Positions 9,308 through 18,764 of a DNA stretch of 64,000 bases are shown one piece after another. Numbering within the stretch: position 1 is the first letter of the stretch; every line of letters begins with the position of its first letter. Source of the DNA: Pseudomonadaceae bacterium SI-3 (lineage in GTDB: Bacteria; Pseudomonadota; Gammaproteobacteria; Pseudomonadales; Pseudomonadaceae); NCBI GenBank assembly GCA_004010935.1, contig CP026511.1, positions 2,170,001-2,234,000 of the forward strand, written 5' to 3'. A program made the translations under genes and the position numbers. The notes under the pieces are model-generated. The model was not told the origin of the DNA and did not search any database. It saw only the letters and a list, made by a program, of their open reading frames with translations.

Positions 9308-10120
9308 GTGACCGACTACCAAGCCTTCCGTGTGGAGTTGAAGAACAAGATCGCCCATGTAGCGATTAACCGACCTGACAAGGTCAACGCCATGAATGCT
9401 GCATTCTGGAGCGAAATTGTCGATATCTTCCAATGGATCGATGATACGGACGACATTCGGGTCGTGGTGCTCTCGGGCGAGGGAAAGCATTTTTCAGCGG
9501 GTATTGATCTTCAACTATTGGCGCAAGCCGCGACCCAGATGGGCAGCGATGTGGGCCGCAACGCCGAACGCCTGCGTCGCCAGATTCTCAAGCTTCAGAG
9601 CTCGTTCAACGCGGTGGATAATTGCCGCAAGCCGGTCATAGCGGCGATCCAAGGGTACTGCATTGGCGGTGCGATCGATCTCATCGCTGCCTGCGATATG
9701 CGTTACTGCACGCTCGATGCGCAGTTTTCGATCAAGGAAATCGATATGGGGATGGCGGCGGATGTCGGTACGCTGCAGCGACTACCGCGAATCATCGGCG
9801 ACGGCATGATGCGCGAGCTCGCATACACCGGGCGTAACGTTGACGGGCAGGAAGCGAAGGCCATCGGCCTGGTCAATCAAACTTACACCGACCAACCATC
9901 CCTTATGGCTGGGGTTTTCGCTCTGGCGGCCGATATCGCCGCGAAGTCACCAGTCGCCATTCGTGGGACCAAGGAGATGATTCGCTATATGCGCGACCAC
10001 CGTGTCGATGATGGCCTCGAGTACATCGCCACCTGGAATGCAGCGATGCTTCAGTCGGCTGACCTGAAGGTGGCCATGGCGGCCCATATGAGCAAGCAGA
10101 AACCGGATTTCGCTGACTGA
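9308..10120 (+). CDS. Crotonase family, probable delta(3,5)-delta(2,4)-dienoyl-CoA isomerase
   Basis: The product (270 aa) is usually annotated as enoyl-CoA hydratase, but its active-site pattern is that of the ECH1 dienoyl-CoA isomerases. It has GGAIDLIAACD, SIKEIDMG and AADVGTLQRLP. The three acidic residues fall at about D124, E144 and D152, with spacing identical to Asp176/Glu196/Asp204 of rat ECH1. Those enzymes handle odd-position double bonds during unsaturated fatty acid beta-oxidation in the cytoplasm. The oxyanion-hole segment EGKHFSAGIDL is also present. Start is GTG with GAGGAT upstream. The exact substrate is inferred. Confidence 0.88.
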   Translation: MTDYQAFRVELKNKIAHVAINRPDKVNAMNAAFWSEIVDIFQWIDDTDDIRVVVLSGEGKHFSAGIDLQLLAQAATQMGSDVGRNAERLRRQILKLQSSFNAVDNCRKPVIAAIQGYCIGGAIDLIAACDMRYCTLDAQFSIKEIDMGMAADVGTLQRLPRIIGDGMMRELAYTGRNVDGQEAKAIGLVNQTYTDQPSLMAGVFALAADIAAKSPVAIRGTKEMIRYMRDHRVDDGLEYIATWNAAMLQSADLKVAMAAHMSKQKPDFAD

Positions 10121-10157
10121 TGCATCATTCAAACGTTGCGCGGGAGGCGCGCTAGGC

Positions 10158-11840
10158 ATGGTTACCGGAGCTACTTCACTCAGCCTGGTTCGCGATGAGT
10201 TGTTCGCTACCATGGAAGAAGCCGAGCAGAGCCTCGAGCATTTCATCATCGACCGAAACAATAGCGGTCTGTTGCAGCAGGCTGTCGAGAATCTCAAGCA
10301 GGTTCGCGGCACGCTGCGGCTCATCGAGTTGACCGGCGCCGAACTGCTCGCGCAGGAAATACTCCAGCTGGCGACAGACATCCCCGTAGGGGCGGGGGAA
10401 GATCGAGACAGTCAGTTGGCAGCGCTGAGTAATGCGCTGTATGTGCTTGGACGTTATCTCGAAAGCGTCGACGCCAGCCGGCAGGAAATGCCCGAACTGC
10501 TGCTGCCGCCGATCAATGCTTTGCGGTTGGTTAGTGGCCAGTCGCCGTTACCCGAAAGTTTCTTCTTCAGCGTCCGCCTCGATCATGCGCGTCCGCCAAT
10601 CGAGGCTGCGGTGCGCGAGCCCGCTGCGCGTGCGGCCGAGGCGCGCCGGTTGCGTCAAATGTACCAGGTGGGCTTGCTCGGCTTCATTCGTGAAGACAAT
10701 GCCTCGGCCAGCCTTAAGCTTATGGCGCGTGCGCTGGGCCGGTTGGATCTGCTGTTCGCAAACTCGGCGGGCGGTCGCCTGTGTTGGCTGGGGAGCGCAG
10801 CTTTGGAGGCCCAGCTGGATGGCCAACTGTTGCCGCGCCAATCACGCAAGCAATTGTTTTCCAGGCTTGACCGAGAACTTCGGCAGCTCAGCGGTCATGA
10901 TGCCTATGAACCTCCGCGGGTTCTGCTCAAGGAGCTGCTGTATCTCGTTGCATTAGCCGAAAGCAATGGGCCGTTAGCAAGTCAGGTACGGGAAACGTTT
11001 TCGCTTGGCTCGTTACCCTTCACCGACCATCTTCTTGAGGATGAATCCCAGCGGTTGGCGGGCCCCGGCCAGGCTGTGATGCGCTCCCTGTCGTCGGCGA
11101 TCCGTGAAGAGCTGGCGAGTCTCAAAGACTTGCTGGATCTCATCGAGCGCCAGACCGCACCGGCTGAGTCGTATCCAAACCTGCATAGTCTGCTAGGCAA
11201 ACTTGCGAAGACGTTGGGGATGGTGGGGTTGTCCTCGGCATCGAGTACCTTGCATGCCCAGCTCTCGGTGGTGTCCGGCTGGAGCGTCGAACAACTGCCC
11301 GAGCCCCACGCGCTGTTGAAATTGGCCGATGCGGTGCTCTATGTCGAGAGCATGGTGGCGAGCCTGGAGCGCGGCGAGCGCTTTGATTCGCGTCCACAGA
11401 TTGCACAGCCAGGCCAAGAGGCTGAGGCATTTGCCAACCATCAGCTCGCTGAAGCTTGCATCGTGGTGATCGGCGAGGCGACCGCAGGTTTGGCCTTGGC
11501 CAAGCGCGCCATCACAGCCTATCTGGAATCAAACGGGGAAAAGTTGCATTTGGCCAATGTCCCTTTCAGTTTGATGGCTGTTCGTGGTGGGCTGCGTTTT
11601 CTAGAACAGGATCGCGCCGCTGAATTGATTGGTGCCTGTGCCGACTTTATTCAGAAGCAGATGCTCGAGGGTGTGCAAATGCCACCAGAGCAAATGCTTG
11701 AGACTCTGGCCGACGCATTGACCAGCCTCGAATATTACCTCGACGGGGGGGCAATACTGCGGCGCGACGAATCACGGATCAGCGTGTTGGATCTCGCGAC
11801 CGAAAGTGTACGGGCACTGGGTCTGCCGGTGGCTGCCTGA
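10158..11840 (+). CDS. fimL: FimL-like scaffold protein of twitching motility/cAMP signalling
   Basis: The product (560 aa) is homologous to the N-terminal region of the chemotaxis-like kinase ChpA and consists of degenerate Hpt-like four-helix modules. In the first (about residues 35-75) the usual phosphorylatable His is replaced: [16 protein letters not shown] has Gln where Hpt domains have His. In P. aeruginosa FimL promotes type IV pilus function and virulence by raising cAMP through CyaB. The symbol rests on sequence character and on the recalled fimL-nudC order. GGGAGG lies upstream of the ATG; its stop overlaps the nudC start by one base, so the two are translationally coupled. Confidence 0.85.
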   Translation: MVTGATSLSLVRDELFATMEEAEQSLEHFIIDRNNSGLLQQAVENLKQVRGTLRLIELTGAELLAQEILQLATDIPVGAGEDRDSQLAALSNALYVLGRYLESVDASRQEMPELLLPPINALRLVSGQSPLPESFFFSVRLDHARPPIEAAVREPAARAAEARRLRQMYQVGLLGFIREDNASASLKLMARALGRLDLLFANSAGGRLCWLGSAALEAQLDGQLLPRQSRKQLFSRLDRELRQLSGHDAYEPPRVLLKELLYLVALAESNGPLASQVRETFSLGSLPFTDHLLEDESQRLAGPGQAVMRSLSSAIREELASLKDLLDLIERQTAPAESYPNLHSLLGKLAKTLGMVGLSSASSTLHAQLSVVSGWSVEQLPEPHALLKLADAVLYVESMVASLERGERFDSRPQIAQPGQEAEAFANHQLAEACIVVIGEATAGLALAKRAITAYLESNGEKLHLANVPFSLMAVRGGLRFLEQDRAAELIGACADFIQKQMLEGVQMPPEQMLETLADALTSLEYYLDGGAILRRDESRISVLDLATESVRALGLPVAA

Positions 11841-12673
11841 TGAGTTTACGGTGGCAGCCAGCATTGCTTGATCCGGCTATGGGCGGTGGATGGGCCGTCG
11901 TGCATTGCCAGCAGGGGTTTCTTTGTGATGCAAATGGCGTGCTGTTCCCCAGAGATTGGCTAAAACGCCTCGACCTACCGTTGCTCAGCGAGCAAGGCTT
12001 GGGTTATTTCGATGGCGACCAAGTGTTTCTAATGGAGTTGGCGCACCCGGTCGAAGTGCCCGGCGCTGGCTGGCAGGGGCTGCGTCAATTCATGATGCAT
12101 GATGACGATACCGAAAGGTTTCGTATGCTCGGTTTCGCTGCGCAGATTGGCACTTGGGCGAGCCATCATCGCTTCTGCGGCAGCTGCGGCAACCCGATGC
12201 GCCAGCATGCTACGGAGCGTGCGATGCAGTGCGAGAGTTGTGGCATTCACCACTACCCTCGCATCTCGCCGAGCATGATTGTTTTGGTAACGCGAGGCGA
12301 CGAGCTGCTACTGGCTCGTTCACCGCGCTTTGCCCCCGGGGTATACAGCACGCTTGCAGGGTTCGTTGAGCCCGGCGAGTCAGTCGAACAGTGCGTCAGG
12401 CGGGAAGTCCACGAGGAGGTTGGGGTGTCTATCCATGAGCCCCAGTACATCTGCAGTCAGGGATGGCCGTTTCCACACTCTTTGATGCTTGGCTTTCACG
12501 CCGAGTATGCATCGGGAGAGATCGTGATGCAGCCTGAAGAGATTGAGGATGCAAGCTGGTTTTCTATCCACGATCTGCCTGCGCTGCCTGCTCACAAATC
12601 CATCGCCCGTTACTTGATTGATCTGTATCTGGCTCGGCGCTTAGGCCGCACCGAACCAGTGCTGCCAGGCTAG
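11840..12673 (+). CDS. nudC: NADH pyrophosphatase (NAD-capped RNA decapping/NAD diphosphatase)
   Basis: NudC hydrolyses NADH or the NAD cap of RNA to NMN products. A four-cysteine zinc ribbon (FCGSCGNP ... AMQCESCG) precedes the Nudix box [22 protein letters not shown]. The family's SQPWPFPxS motif downstream of the box reads [11 protein letters not shown], with Pro replaced by Gly. At 277 aa the length is normal. The ATG overlaps the fimL stop (TGATG). Its 3' end overlaps the convergent TSUP gene by about 33 nt. Confidence 0.95.
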   Translation: MSLRWQPALLDPAMGGGWAVVHCQQGFLCDANGVLFPRDWLKRLDLPLLSEQGLGYFDGDQVFLMELAHPVEVPGAGWQGLRQFMMHDDDTERFRMLGFAAQIGTWASHHRFCGSCGNPMRQHATERAMQCESCGIHHYPRISPSMIVLVTRGDELLLARSPRFAPGVYSTLAGFVEPGESVEQCVRREVHEEVGVSIHEPQYICSQGWPFPHSLMLGFHAEYASGEIVMQPEEIEDASWFSIHDLPALPAHKSIARYLIDLYLARRLGRTEPVLPG

Positions 12674-13423
12674 CCGCAGACTCAGTACCAGCACCACCGA
12701 TATAAAGATCGGTCGGATGAATTTCGATCCGCCCTGGATTGCAGTGCGCGCCCCAAGGTATGCGCCGACCATCAAGGCGAGCCCCATGCCGATGCCTAGC
12801 CCCCAGGCGACTTGCCCGCCAGCAATGAATACGGCAAGTGCAACACCGTTGCTGACGAAGTTCATGCTGCGAGCCACGCCGCTGGCTTTTAGCAAGTCGA
12901 GCGGGTAGAGCAACATGTTGCTGACGGTCCAGAACGCTCCCGTGCCGGGCCCCGCTAGGCCGTCATAAAAGCCCAGAGTCAGGCCTTGTGGCCATTGTCT
13001 ATGTTGGGCTATTGGCTCAGCGCCCGGTCGAGGTGTGGTTGGCATCCGCCCGAAAAGCAGATACAGCCCGCAGGCAAATACCACCAAAGGTAGGGCCTGA
13101 TTGAGCCAGCGTGCCGGGATCATATGTGCCAAACCGGCGCCCAGCGCTGCCCCTATAGCAGTCGCTAAGAGCGCGGATCGCCATTGCTGTGGATGAAATA
13201 GTTTCCTGCGATAGAAAGTGAAGCTTGCCGTAGCTGAGCCAAAGGTTGCGCACAGTTTGTTGGTGCCTAGAACCAGATGTGGCGGCAAGCCGGCGGTGAG
13301 CAGAGCGGGAAGCGTCAATAGCCCACCTCCGCCGGCTATGGCATCAATAAAGCCGGCAAGAAAGGCGACGGCCATGAGGGCGGCCAATACCAATGGGTCC
13401 GTCGCAAGCTCAAAGGTCAGCAT
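12641..13423 (-). CDS. TSUP family (TauE/SafE) membrane permease
   Basis: A 260-residue polytopic membrane protein with the family signature near the N-terminus ([21 protein letters not shown]) and a second copy-like segment [15 protein letters not shown], giving about eight hydrophobic helices. TSUP proteins move sulfite, sulfoacetate or other small organosulfur or anionic compounds; the substrate cannot be told here. The frame extends to a GTG at 13432, but the ATG at 13423 gives the usual N-terminus. It converges on and overlaps nudC. Confidence 0.88.
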   Translation of the reverse strand: MLTFELATDPLVLAALMAVAFLAGFIDAIAGGGGLLTLPALLTAGLPPHLVLGTNKLCATFGSATASFTFYRRKLFHPQQWRSALLATAIGAALGAGLAHMIPARWLNQALPLVVFACGLYLLFGRMPTTPRPGAEPIAQHRQWPQGLTLGFYDGLAGPGTGAFWTVSNMLLYPLDLLKASGVARSMNFVSNGVALAVFIAGGQVAWGLGIGMGLALMVGAYLGARTAIQGGSKFIRPIFISVVLVLSLRLAWQHWFGAA

Positions 13424-13644
13424 GTGAAACACTCATAGCAAAATCGGTAACGGAGATGGCGCATCATGCCGGTTGCGCTTTTGTAAAGCCAACGACAAGC
13501 GCCTCCTAATGCCGTGGTACGGGTTGGTTGAGCGAATGGCAAACAACAGAATGTCGACTCGTCTCCAGTGTTCCTTTCTGGTACTGGCTGCTCTGATTGA
13601 CCGTATCGATAATGCTCCGTCGGATTTCGGTGGATTTGCGGGCA

Positions 13645-14292
13645 ATGCAATATATAGGGCTTGCGGTGGTTGTCGCGTTACTTGCACTGCTCAGTGGCTT
13701 GGTCGCGGTGCGGTTACTTGTGGGTGGGCACTGGTTGCTGGGCTGGTTGCGTGGCACCCTCGGAATGCTGGTACTTTCGCTGGCTGGCCTAGTTGGCCTA
13801 GTCGCCTGGGACGTCACGACTTATCAGCCGTTGAGTGATGGCACGCCGTTGGCTTCGCTGACCTTTCAGGCCGATGGTCTTCAGCGTTATCGGGTGCAGG
13901 TGCAAGAGGGGCAGAGCACTCGCTTTGTCACGCTTGAAGGCGATCTCTGGCAGCTCGACTTACGAGCACTTCATTGGAAGGGGCTGGCGGCGCTCATTGG
14001 GTTGGAGCCTGGCTATCGGCTGGAGCGCCTTTCAGGTCGCTACCTGGCCGTCGAGCAACAGGATCAGGCGCGTCGTCCCTATGTGCAGCTGGGAAACAGC
14101 CGGGCGGGGGTGGATTTCTGGGCGTGGTTGCATCGGTGCGAGTGCACTCCGCTAATGCTCGATGCGCAACTGCGCCGAGTTAGCTATCTACCGATCGCTG
14201 ACAACGCCGTTTATACAGTCGAGATGACCCCTGCTGGGCTGTTGGCGAAACCGGCAAGCGTCGCAGCAGAACAGGCGATGAAGGGCTGGTAG
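13645..14292 (+). CDS. Conserved membrane protein of unknown function
   Basis: About 215 residues. Two N-terminal hydrophobic helices (about residues 1-22 and 30-55) are followed by a soluble domain that probably faces the periplasm, with repeated beta-strand-like segments such as QRYRVQVQEGQSTRFVTLEG. A gene in this position in P. aeruginosa has been labelled cation/multidrug efflux, but nothing in the sequence supports transport. The start is uncertain: the frame is open from a TTG at 13597 and an ATG at 13612, and I prefer the ATG at 13645 (MQYIGLAVVVALLALLSG). It ends just before a strong terminator. Confidence 0.7.
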   Translation: MQYIGLAVVVALLALLSGLVAVRLLVGGHWLLGWLRGTLGMLVLSLAGLVGLVAWDVTTYQPLSDGTPLASLTFQADGLQRYRVQVQEGQSTRFVTLEGDLWQLDLRALHWKGLAALIGLEPGYRLERLSGRYLAVEQQDQARRPYVQLGNSRAGVDFWAWLHRCECTPLMLDAQLRRVSYLPIADNAVYTVEMTPAGLLAKPASVAAEQAMKGW

Positions 14293-14306
14293 CCAGAAAG
14301 CTCCGC

Positions 14307-14338
14307 AAAAAAAGGGAACCTAATGGTTCCCTTTTTTG
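14307..14338. terminator. Bidirectional rho-independent terminator
   Basis: An A-run, stem GGGAACC, loop TAAT, stem GGTTCCC and a T-run lie between two convergent genes, so it can serve both the membrane-protein gene (plus) and the SDR gene (minus). Confidence 0.9.
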
Positions 14339-14352
14339 TATAAGTCGCTTGA

Positions 14353-15120
14353 TCAGGCGAGGTAGCCACCGTCTACATTGAGCGACAGACCGGTGGTGTA
14401 GCTCGATGCATCGCTGGCGAGATAGAGCACAGCACCCGCCATTTCGCTGGGATCCGCAACACGGTGTAGTGGGATGTGACGTAGCGCTTCTTCGCGGATC
14501 GAGTCGTTCTTGACCAGGGCTGAGGCAAACTTGGTGTCCGTGAGGCCTGGAAGCAGCGCATTGCAGCGAATGCCTTGGGGGGCGCACTCCTTGGCGAAAG
14601 CCTTGGTCATGTTGATCACCGCTGCTTTGGTGACCGAGTAAATACCCTGGAAGTTGCCCGGCGTGACGCCATTGATCGAGGCTACGTTGATAATACTGCC
14701 GCCCCCATGCTCACGCATCAATTTGCCGGCCTCAACGGACATGAAGAAATAGCCTCGGATATTCACATCAACCGTTTTCTGGAAGGCTGACACGTCTGTA
14801 TCCAGAATATGGCAGAACTGCGGATTGGTAGCCGCGTTGTTGACCAAGATGTCCAGCCGACCGAACTGTTCGCGAATTTGAGCGAATACGGCCTGGATCT
14901 GTTCGAGTTCACCGATATGGCACGCGACGGCTGTGGCCTTGCCACCGTCGGCGTTGATCGCATCAGCAACCGCCTGGCAGCCATCAATTTTGCGGCTTGA
15001 AACAATAACGTGGGCGCCTTGCTGAGCCAGCAGTTTGGCGATGGCTTCGCCAATGCCACGGCTGGCGCCGGATACGAAGGCAATCTTGCCGTCCAGGTCA
15101 AATAGGTTGGTCTTACTCAT
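14353..15120 (-). CDS. SDR family NAD(P)-dependent oxidoreductase
   Basis: A classical short-chain dehydrogenase (255 aa): cofactor motif VSGASRGIGEAIA, LVNNAATNP, catalytic Ser in INVASINGV and YSVTKAA (YxxxK). It ends with the ASSYTTGLSLNVDGGYL C-terminus common to FabG-like enzymes. The substrate is unknown. It is the third gene in a minus-strand row after an acyl-CoA-dehydrogenase-10-like phosphotransferase and SCP2, which hints at fatty acid or sterol-like lipid metabolism. It lies 27 nt from the phosphotransferase and is probably cotranscribed with it. Confidence 0.93.
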   Translation of the reverse strand: MSKTNLFDLDGKIAFVSGASRGIGEAIAKLLAQQGAHVIVSSRKIDGCQAVADAINADGGKATAVACHIGELEQIQAVFAQIREQFGRLDILVNNAATNPQFCHILDTDVSAFQKTVDVNIRGYFFMSVEAGKLMREHGGGSIINVASINGVTPGNFQGIYSVTKAAVINMTKAFAKECAPQGIRCNALLPGLTDTKFASALVKNDSIREEALRHIPLHRVADPSEMAGAVLYLASDASSYTTGLSLNVDGGYLA

Positions 15121-15147
15121 GGAGTCGGTTCCTCTTGGTGAGCTGTG

Positions 15148-16215
15148 TTACAGCTTCGAGTTGTTAATAACCTGCAGGCTCACTTGCTCGAGCAGGGCGT
15201 TCATTTGTACGAACTTGGCGAACCGCTTGTCCTGGGTCTGACCGTGGAAGTAGCGGTAGTAGATTTGTTGAACAATCGCCGCCAGGCGGAACAGGCCATA
15301 GGTGTAGTAATAGTCAAAGTTGTCGATGCGGATACCCGCGCGCTCGGCGTAGTAGTCGACAAATTGCTGACGAGTCAGCATGCCGGGCGCGTTGCTGGGC
15401 TGTTTGCGAATCAACTGCATCGGCGCCGGGTCCGTCGCTTCAATCCAATAGGCAAGCGTATTGCCCAAATCCATTAGAGGATCACCCAGCGTAGTCATCT
15501 CCCAATCCAGAACGCCGATGATCTCCATGGGGTTATCCGGATTGAGGATTACATTATCGAAGCGGTAGTCATTGTGGATGATGCCCGGCTTGTGGTGATC
15601 GGCTGGCATCTTGTCCCGCAGCCAAGCCTTAACCGGCTCCCATCCTGGCGCGTCAGCCGTAATCGCTCGCTCGTACCGATCGATCCAGCCATTTATCTGC
15701 CGCTGGACGTAACCTTCGGGCTTGCCCAGATCACCTAGGCCACAGGCGTTGTAGTCAACATTGTGCAAGTCGACGAATTTGTCGATGAAGCTCTTGCACA
15801 GCGCGGTGGTCTGCTCCGGCGTGAATCCAAGTTCGGCGGGCATGTCCTCACGGAGAATGATGCCCTTGACCCGCTCCATCACGTAAAACTCGGCCCCGAT
15901 AAGCGTCTCGTCGGTGCAATAGGCGTAGGCCTTCGGACAGTACGGAAAGCCAGCGTTGAGCTGGTTGAGGATTCGGTATTCCCGTCCCATGTCATGTGCG
16001 GACTTGGCCTTATGACCAAAGGGAGGACGGCGGAGCACGAATTCCTGCTTCGGGTATTCCAGCAGATAGGTGAGGTTGGACGCCCCCCCTGGAAACTGCG
16101 AAATACTCGGCATACCTTCTAGTCCCGGAATGTGGGCTTTCAGGTACTGGTCGATGGCCTCGGTGGGCAGTTCTTCGCCGTCACGTATACGGCTGGTCTG
16201 ATCAGTAAGCGCCAT
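15148..16215 (-). CDS. Phosphotransferase family protein (APH / ACAD10 N-domain type)
   Basis: A 355-residue aminoglycoside-phosphotransferase-fold kinase of the ACAD10/11-associated kind. Visible motifs are the P-loop-like FPGGASNLTYLLEY, the ATP lysine region EFVLRRPPFGH, Brenner's motif HNDYRFDNVI and the metal motif GVLDWEMTTLGDP. Related proteins phosphorylate 4-hydroxy acyl-CoAs and are often coded beside acyl-CoA dehydrogenases and SDRs, as here. Antibiotic resistance is unlikely given the context. It is followed at 27 nt by the SDR gene. Confidence 0.88.
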   Translation of the reverse strand: MALTDQTSRIRDGEELPTEAIDQYLKAHIPGLEGMPSISQFPGGASNLTYLLEYPKQEFVLRRPPFGHKAKSAHDMGREYRILNQLNAGFPYCPKAYAYCTDETLIGAEFYVMERVKGIILREDMPAELGFTPEQTTALCKSFIDKFVDLHNVDYNACGLGDLGKPEGYVQRQINGWIDRYERAITADAPGWEPVKAWLRDKMPADHHKPGIIHNDYRFDNVILNPDNPMEIIGVLDWEMTTLGDPLMDLGNTLAYWIEATDPAPMQLIRKQPSNAPGMLTRQQFVDYYAERAGIRIDNFDYYYTYGLFRLAAIVQQIYYRYFHGQTQDKRFAKFVQMNALLEQVSLQVINNSKL

Positions 16216-16409
16216 GCTTGTCCCTTTTCTATTATCGATGCCTTAATGGCCAGCTATCGCAGGCTTCGAGCCACTGCGCCATTGACCATCCGACGATCCT
16301 AATCTAATGCCCGCATTGAGCATCACCAAGGGAAGTCGGCCGTTATTGGCCGGGGTGTTGCCGCGTAATCAAGGCGCCTGATGCTTGTAAAATCCTAAAA
16401 AAAGCGCAT

Positions 16410-16443
16410 AAAAAAGCCGAAGTCGTGGGACTTCGGCTTTTTA
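16410..16443 (-). terminator. Rho-independent terminator of the SCP2 gene
   Basis: The stem AAGCCGAAGT/ACTTCGGCTT has a short loop and, on the minus strand, a T-run. It lies just downstream of the minus-strand SCP2 gene. Confidence 0.88.
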
Positions 16444-16455
16444 CGTCAAGGTAGA

Positions 16456-16770
16456 TCAGGCCGGAAACAGCTCGCTCAGCTTCAGCGCTAGCATCATGTC
16501 GCCTTCGGCGCGCAGCTTGCCTGCCATGAAGGCCTGCATGCCGTCGGTTTCACCGCTGATGACGCCCTGCATGGTTTCGCTATCCATGATCAGCGTAACG
16601 TTGGCATCAGCCGATTCGCCCTTATGAAAGTCACAGGTACCGTCTTTTACGACCAGGTAGTAGTTTTCGGCATCGGTGATATTGAACTGAAAAACCAGAT
16701 CCAAGCCGGCCGCAGCGCTGGGGTTGAATTTGGCCTTCATGCCCTGGATGGTTTCGTCGACATTGCTCAT
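16456..16770 (-). CDS. SCP2 sterol-binding domain protein
   Basis: A 104-residue single-domain protein. It shows the SCP2 pattern LDLVFQFNITDAENYYLVVK, NVTLIMDSETMQGVISGETDG and QAFMAGKLRAEGDMMLALKL. These domains bind fatty acyl chains or other lipids in a hydrophobic tunnel and may carry substrates for beta-oxidation. An AAGGG site precedes the ATG. It lies 63 nt after the histidine phosphatase on the same strand and ends at a clear terminator. Confidence 0.93.
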   Translation of the reverse strand: MSNVDETIQGMKAKFNPSAAAGLDLVFQFNITDAENYYLVVKDGTCDFHKGESADANVTLIMDSETMQGVISGETDGMQAFMAGKLRAEGDMMLALKLSELFPA

Positions 16771-16833
16771 CGGATTGACCCTTTATTGTCGTGGGGAAAA
16801 ACGTGCGGCTATGGGGCCGCGGTCGGCTGGAGC

Positions 16834-17547
16834 TTATCGATAGGTGACGAGCTCCGGATTCTTCAGCATTTCTAGGTGTGCGTGGCTATTGAATGATGCC
16901 AAGGCGACGTCCTGATCACGAAACTTCAGGCGGCTAATTGACGTATTGACGATCTGCCAGTTCAGCTCGAACGCCTTGATAGGGGGTACGCCGACGATCA
17001 ATTGCAGCAACGCTGTGATCGTACCGCCAGACGTGAACACGGCGATGTGATCTTTTTTGCTTGCCTGTTCGAGCAACCGACTCAATCCAGCCTGAACGCG
17101 GTTTACAAAACTCTGCCAGCTTTCAAGCCCCTGCTTTTCGTGATCGCCAGAGACCCATCGCTGAATGACATATTTGAACAGTCGCTGAAACTCCGCACGA
17201 TGATTGGCTGCATTGCCAAAGACCTGAATGGCACCTGGCTCAACGGCCAAGAGATCGTCCATATGTGCGCGAATCACTTCGTCGGCGCGAAACTCATTGA
17301 AGGCAGCGTCAATCTGTATAGCCGGCAGTGGGCTTTCGAGAGGAGGAGTCATTCGCTGGAGCGTTGCGCGCGCGGTGTCCTGTTGTCGATTCAACTCCCC
17401 ACTTACGCAGCGATCAAAGCGAATACCCATTTGATCCAGATAATCACCTAGGGCTGCCGATTGCTGGAAGCCGACTGGAGACAGCACGTCATAGTTTTCT
17501 GCGCCAAACGACGCCTGGCCATGTCTGATCAGGTAGATACTGCCCAT
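16834..17547 (-). CDS. Histidine phosphatase family protein
   Basis: A branch-1 histidine phosphatase (about 237 aa). The RHG motif is IYLIRHGQASFG near the N-terminus, with the second arginine and histidine regions in CVSGELNRQQDTA and HIAVFTSGGTITALLQ. In the last segment the usual catalytic His of VSHGG is replaced by Ser (TSGG), as in a subset of the family. The substrate is unknown. I chose the ATG at 17547 (MGSIYLIRHGQ), with GGAG upstream; the frame extends to 17562. Confidence 0.85.
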   Translation of the reverse strand: MGSIYLIRHGQASFGAENYDVLSPVGFQQSAALGDYLDQMGIRFDRCVSGELNRQQDTARATLQRMTPPLESPLPAIQIDAAFNEFRADEVIRAHMDDLLAVEPGAIQVFGNAANHRAEFQRLFKYVIQRWVSGDHEKQGLESWQSFVNRVQAGLSRLLEQASKKDHIAVFTSGGTITALLQLIVGVPPIKAFELNWQIVNTSISRLKFRDQDVALASFNSHAHLEMLKNPELVTYR

Positions 17548-17727
17548 GCGTTGCTCCGGCACCCAGTTTTCGCGAGCGTAGGGGCATCGTAGTGGAGTGT
17601 CAACGATAAATCATACGTTCGTTTGAATCTGGTTCCGCTGGCTCAGCCGGTAATGGAATCGGTATGCTTGAGCGATTTTCGCCAACTTGGGTTCCTGCTG
17701 GCGACCGTGGTTAATTAAGGAGGGTCT

Positions 17728-18753
17728 GTGGAATTTCTTGCTGACTATGCAAGCTTTCTGGCGAAGACGGTGACGCTGGTAGCCGCTGTCTTGGTAGTGC
17801 TGATGGCGCTTGCTTCGCTACGTCGTGGGCGGTCCAAGCAAACGGGTGGCCATCTGGAAGTACACAAGCTCAACGATTTCTACAAATCGATGCGCGAGCG
17901 TCTCGAGCAATCAATGATTGAAAAGGATCAGCTGAAACTCCTGCGCAAACAAGAAACGAAGGCAGCCAAGCTGGCCAAGAAAAATCCAGAAGACCGTTCC
18001 CGAGTGTTTGTGCTCGATTTCGACGGTGACATCAAGGCATCGGCCGTCGAGAGCCTCCGTCACGAGATCACTGCTCTGTTGACCATGGCCACACCGAAGG
18101 ATGAAGTCGTTCTACGGCTCGAAAGCGGTGGTGGTATGGTCCACGGTTATGGGCTTGCTGCTTCACAGCTGGTGCGCATCCGCGATGCCGGCGTGCCGCT
18201 AACGGTATGTGTCGACAAGGTTGCTGCGAGTGGCGGTTACATGATGGCCTGCATCGGTCAGAAGATCCTCAGCACGCCATTTGCGATTCTCGGTTCCATC
18301 GGTGTGGTTGCGCAACTGCCTAATCTGCATCGCCTGCTCAAAAAGCATGACGTCGATGTCGAGGTGCTGACCGCCGGTGAGTACAAGCGCACCCTGACCA
18401 TCTTCGGTGAAAACACTGAGAAGGGCCGGGAGAAATTTCAAGACGATCTGGAAACCACTCACGAGTTGTTTAAGAACTTTGTCGCGCGGTATCGCCAGCA
18501 GCTGAGCATTGATGAGGTCGCTACGGGCGAGGTGTGGCTCGGGATCGCGGCGCTCGGCAAGCAGCTGGTTGATGAATTGCAGACTAGCGATGAATACCTG
18601 GCCTCCCGGGCCCGTGAAGCTGATCTGTTCCAGCTGCATTACGCAGAGAAGAAAAGCCTGCCTGAGCGATTCGGCATGGCTGCAAGCACGGTCCTTGAGC
18701 ACGGTGTGTTGAAGGGTTGGACGCGTCTTAATGAACAACGTTTCTGGCAATAA
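17728..18753 (+). CDS. sohB: SohB-type S49 family inner-membrane protease
   Basis: A 341-residue peptidase of the SppA/SohB family. An N-terminal membrane helix (about 12-28) is followed by a basic, coiled N-terminal region and the serine protease domain. The nucleophile Ser is in DKVAASGGYMMACIG and the catalytic Lys in TAGEYKRTLTIFGENT. SohB degrades periplasmic or membrane-derived peptides. The start is GTG with GGAGGG 4 nt upstream. It is divergent from the histidine phosphatase and is followed at 11 nt by the quinone oxidoreductase gene. Confidence 0.93.
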   Translation: MEFLADYASFLAKTVTLVAAVLVVLMALASLRRGRSKQTGGHLEVHKLNDFYKSMRERLEQSMIEKDQLKLLRKQETKAAKLAKKNPEDRSRVFVLDFDGDIKASAVESLRHEITALLTMATPKDEVVLRLESGGGMVHGYGLAASQLVRIRDAGVPLTVCVDKVAASGGYMMACIGQKILSTPFAILGSIGVVAQLPNLHRLLKKHDVDVEVLTAGEYKRTLTIFGENTEKGREKFQDDLETTHELFKNFVARYRQQLSIDEVATGEVWLGIAALGKQLVDELQTSDEYLASRAREADLFQLHYAEKKSLPERFGMAASTVLEHGVLKGWTRLNEQRFWQ

Positions 18754-18764
18754 GGGGTTTACTA

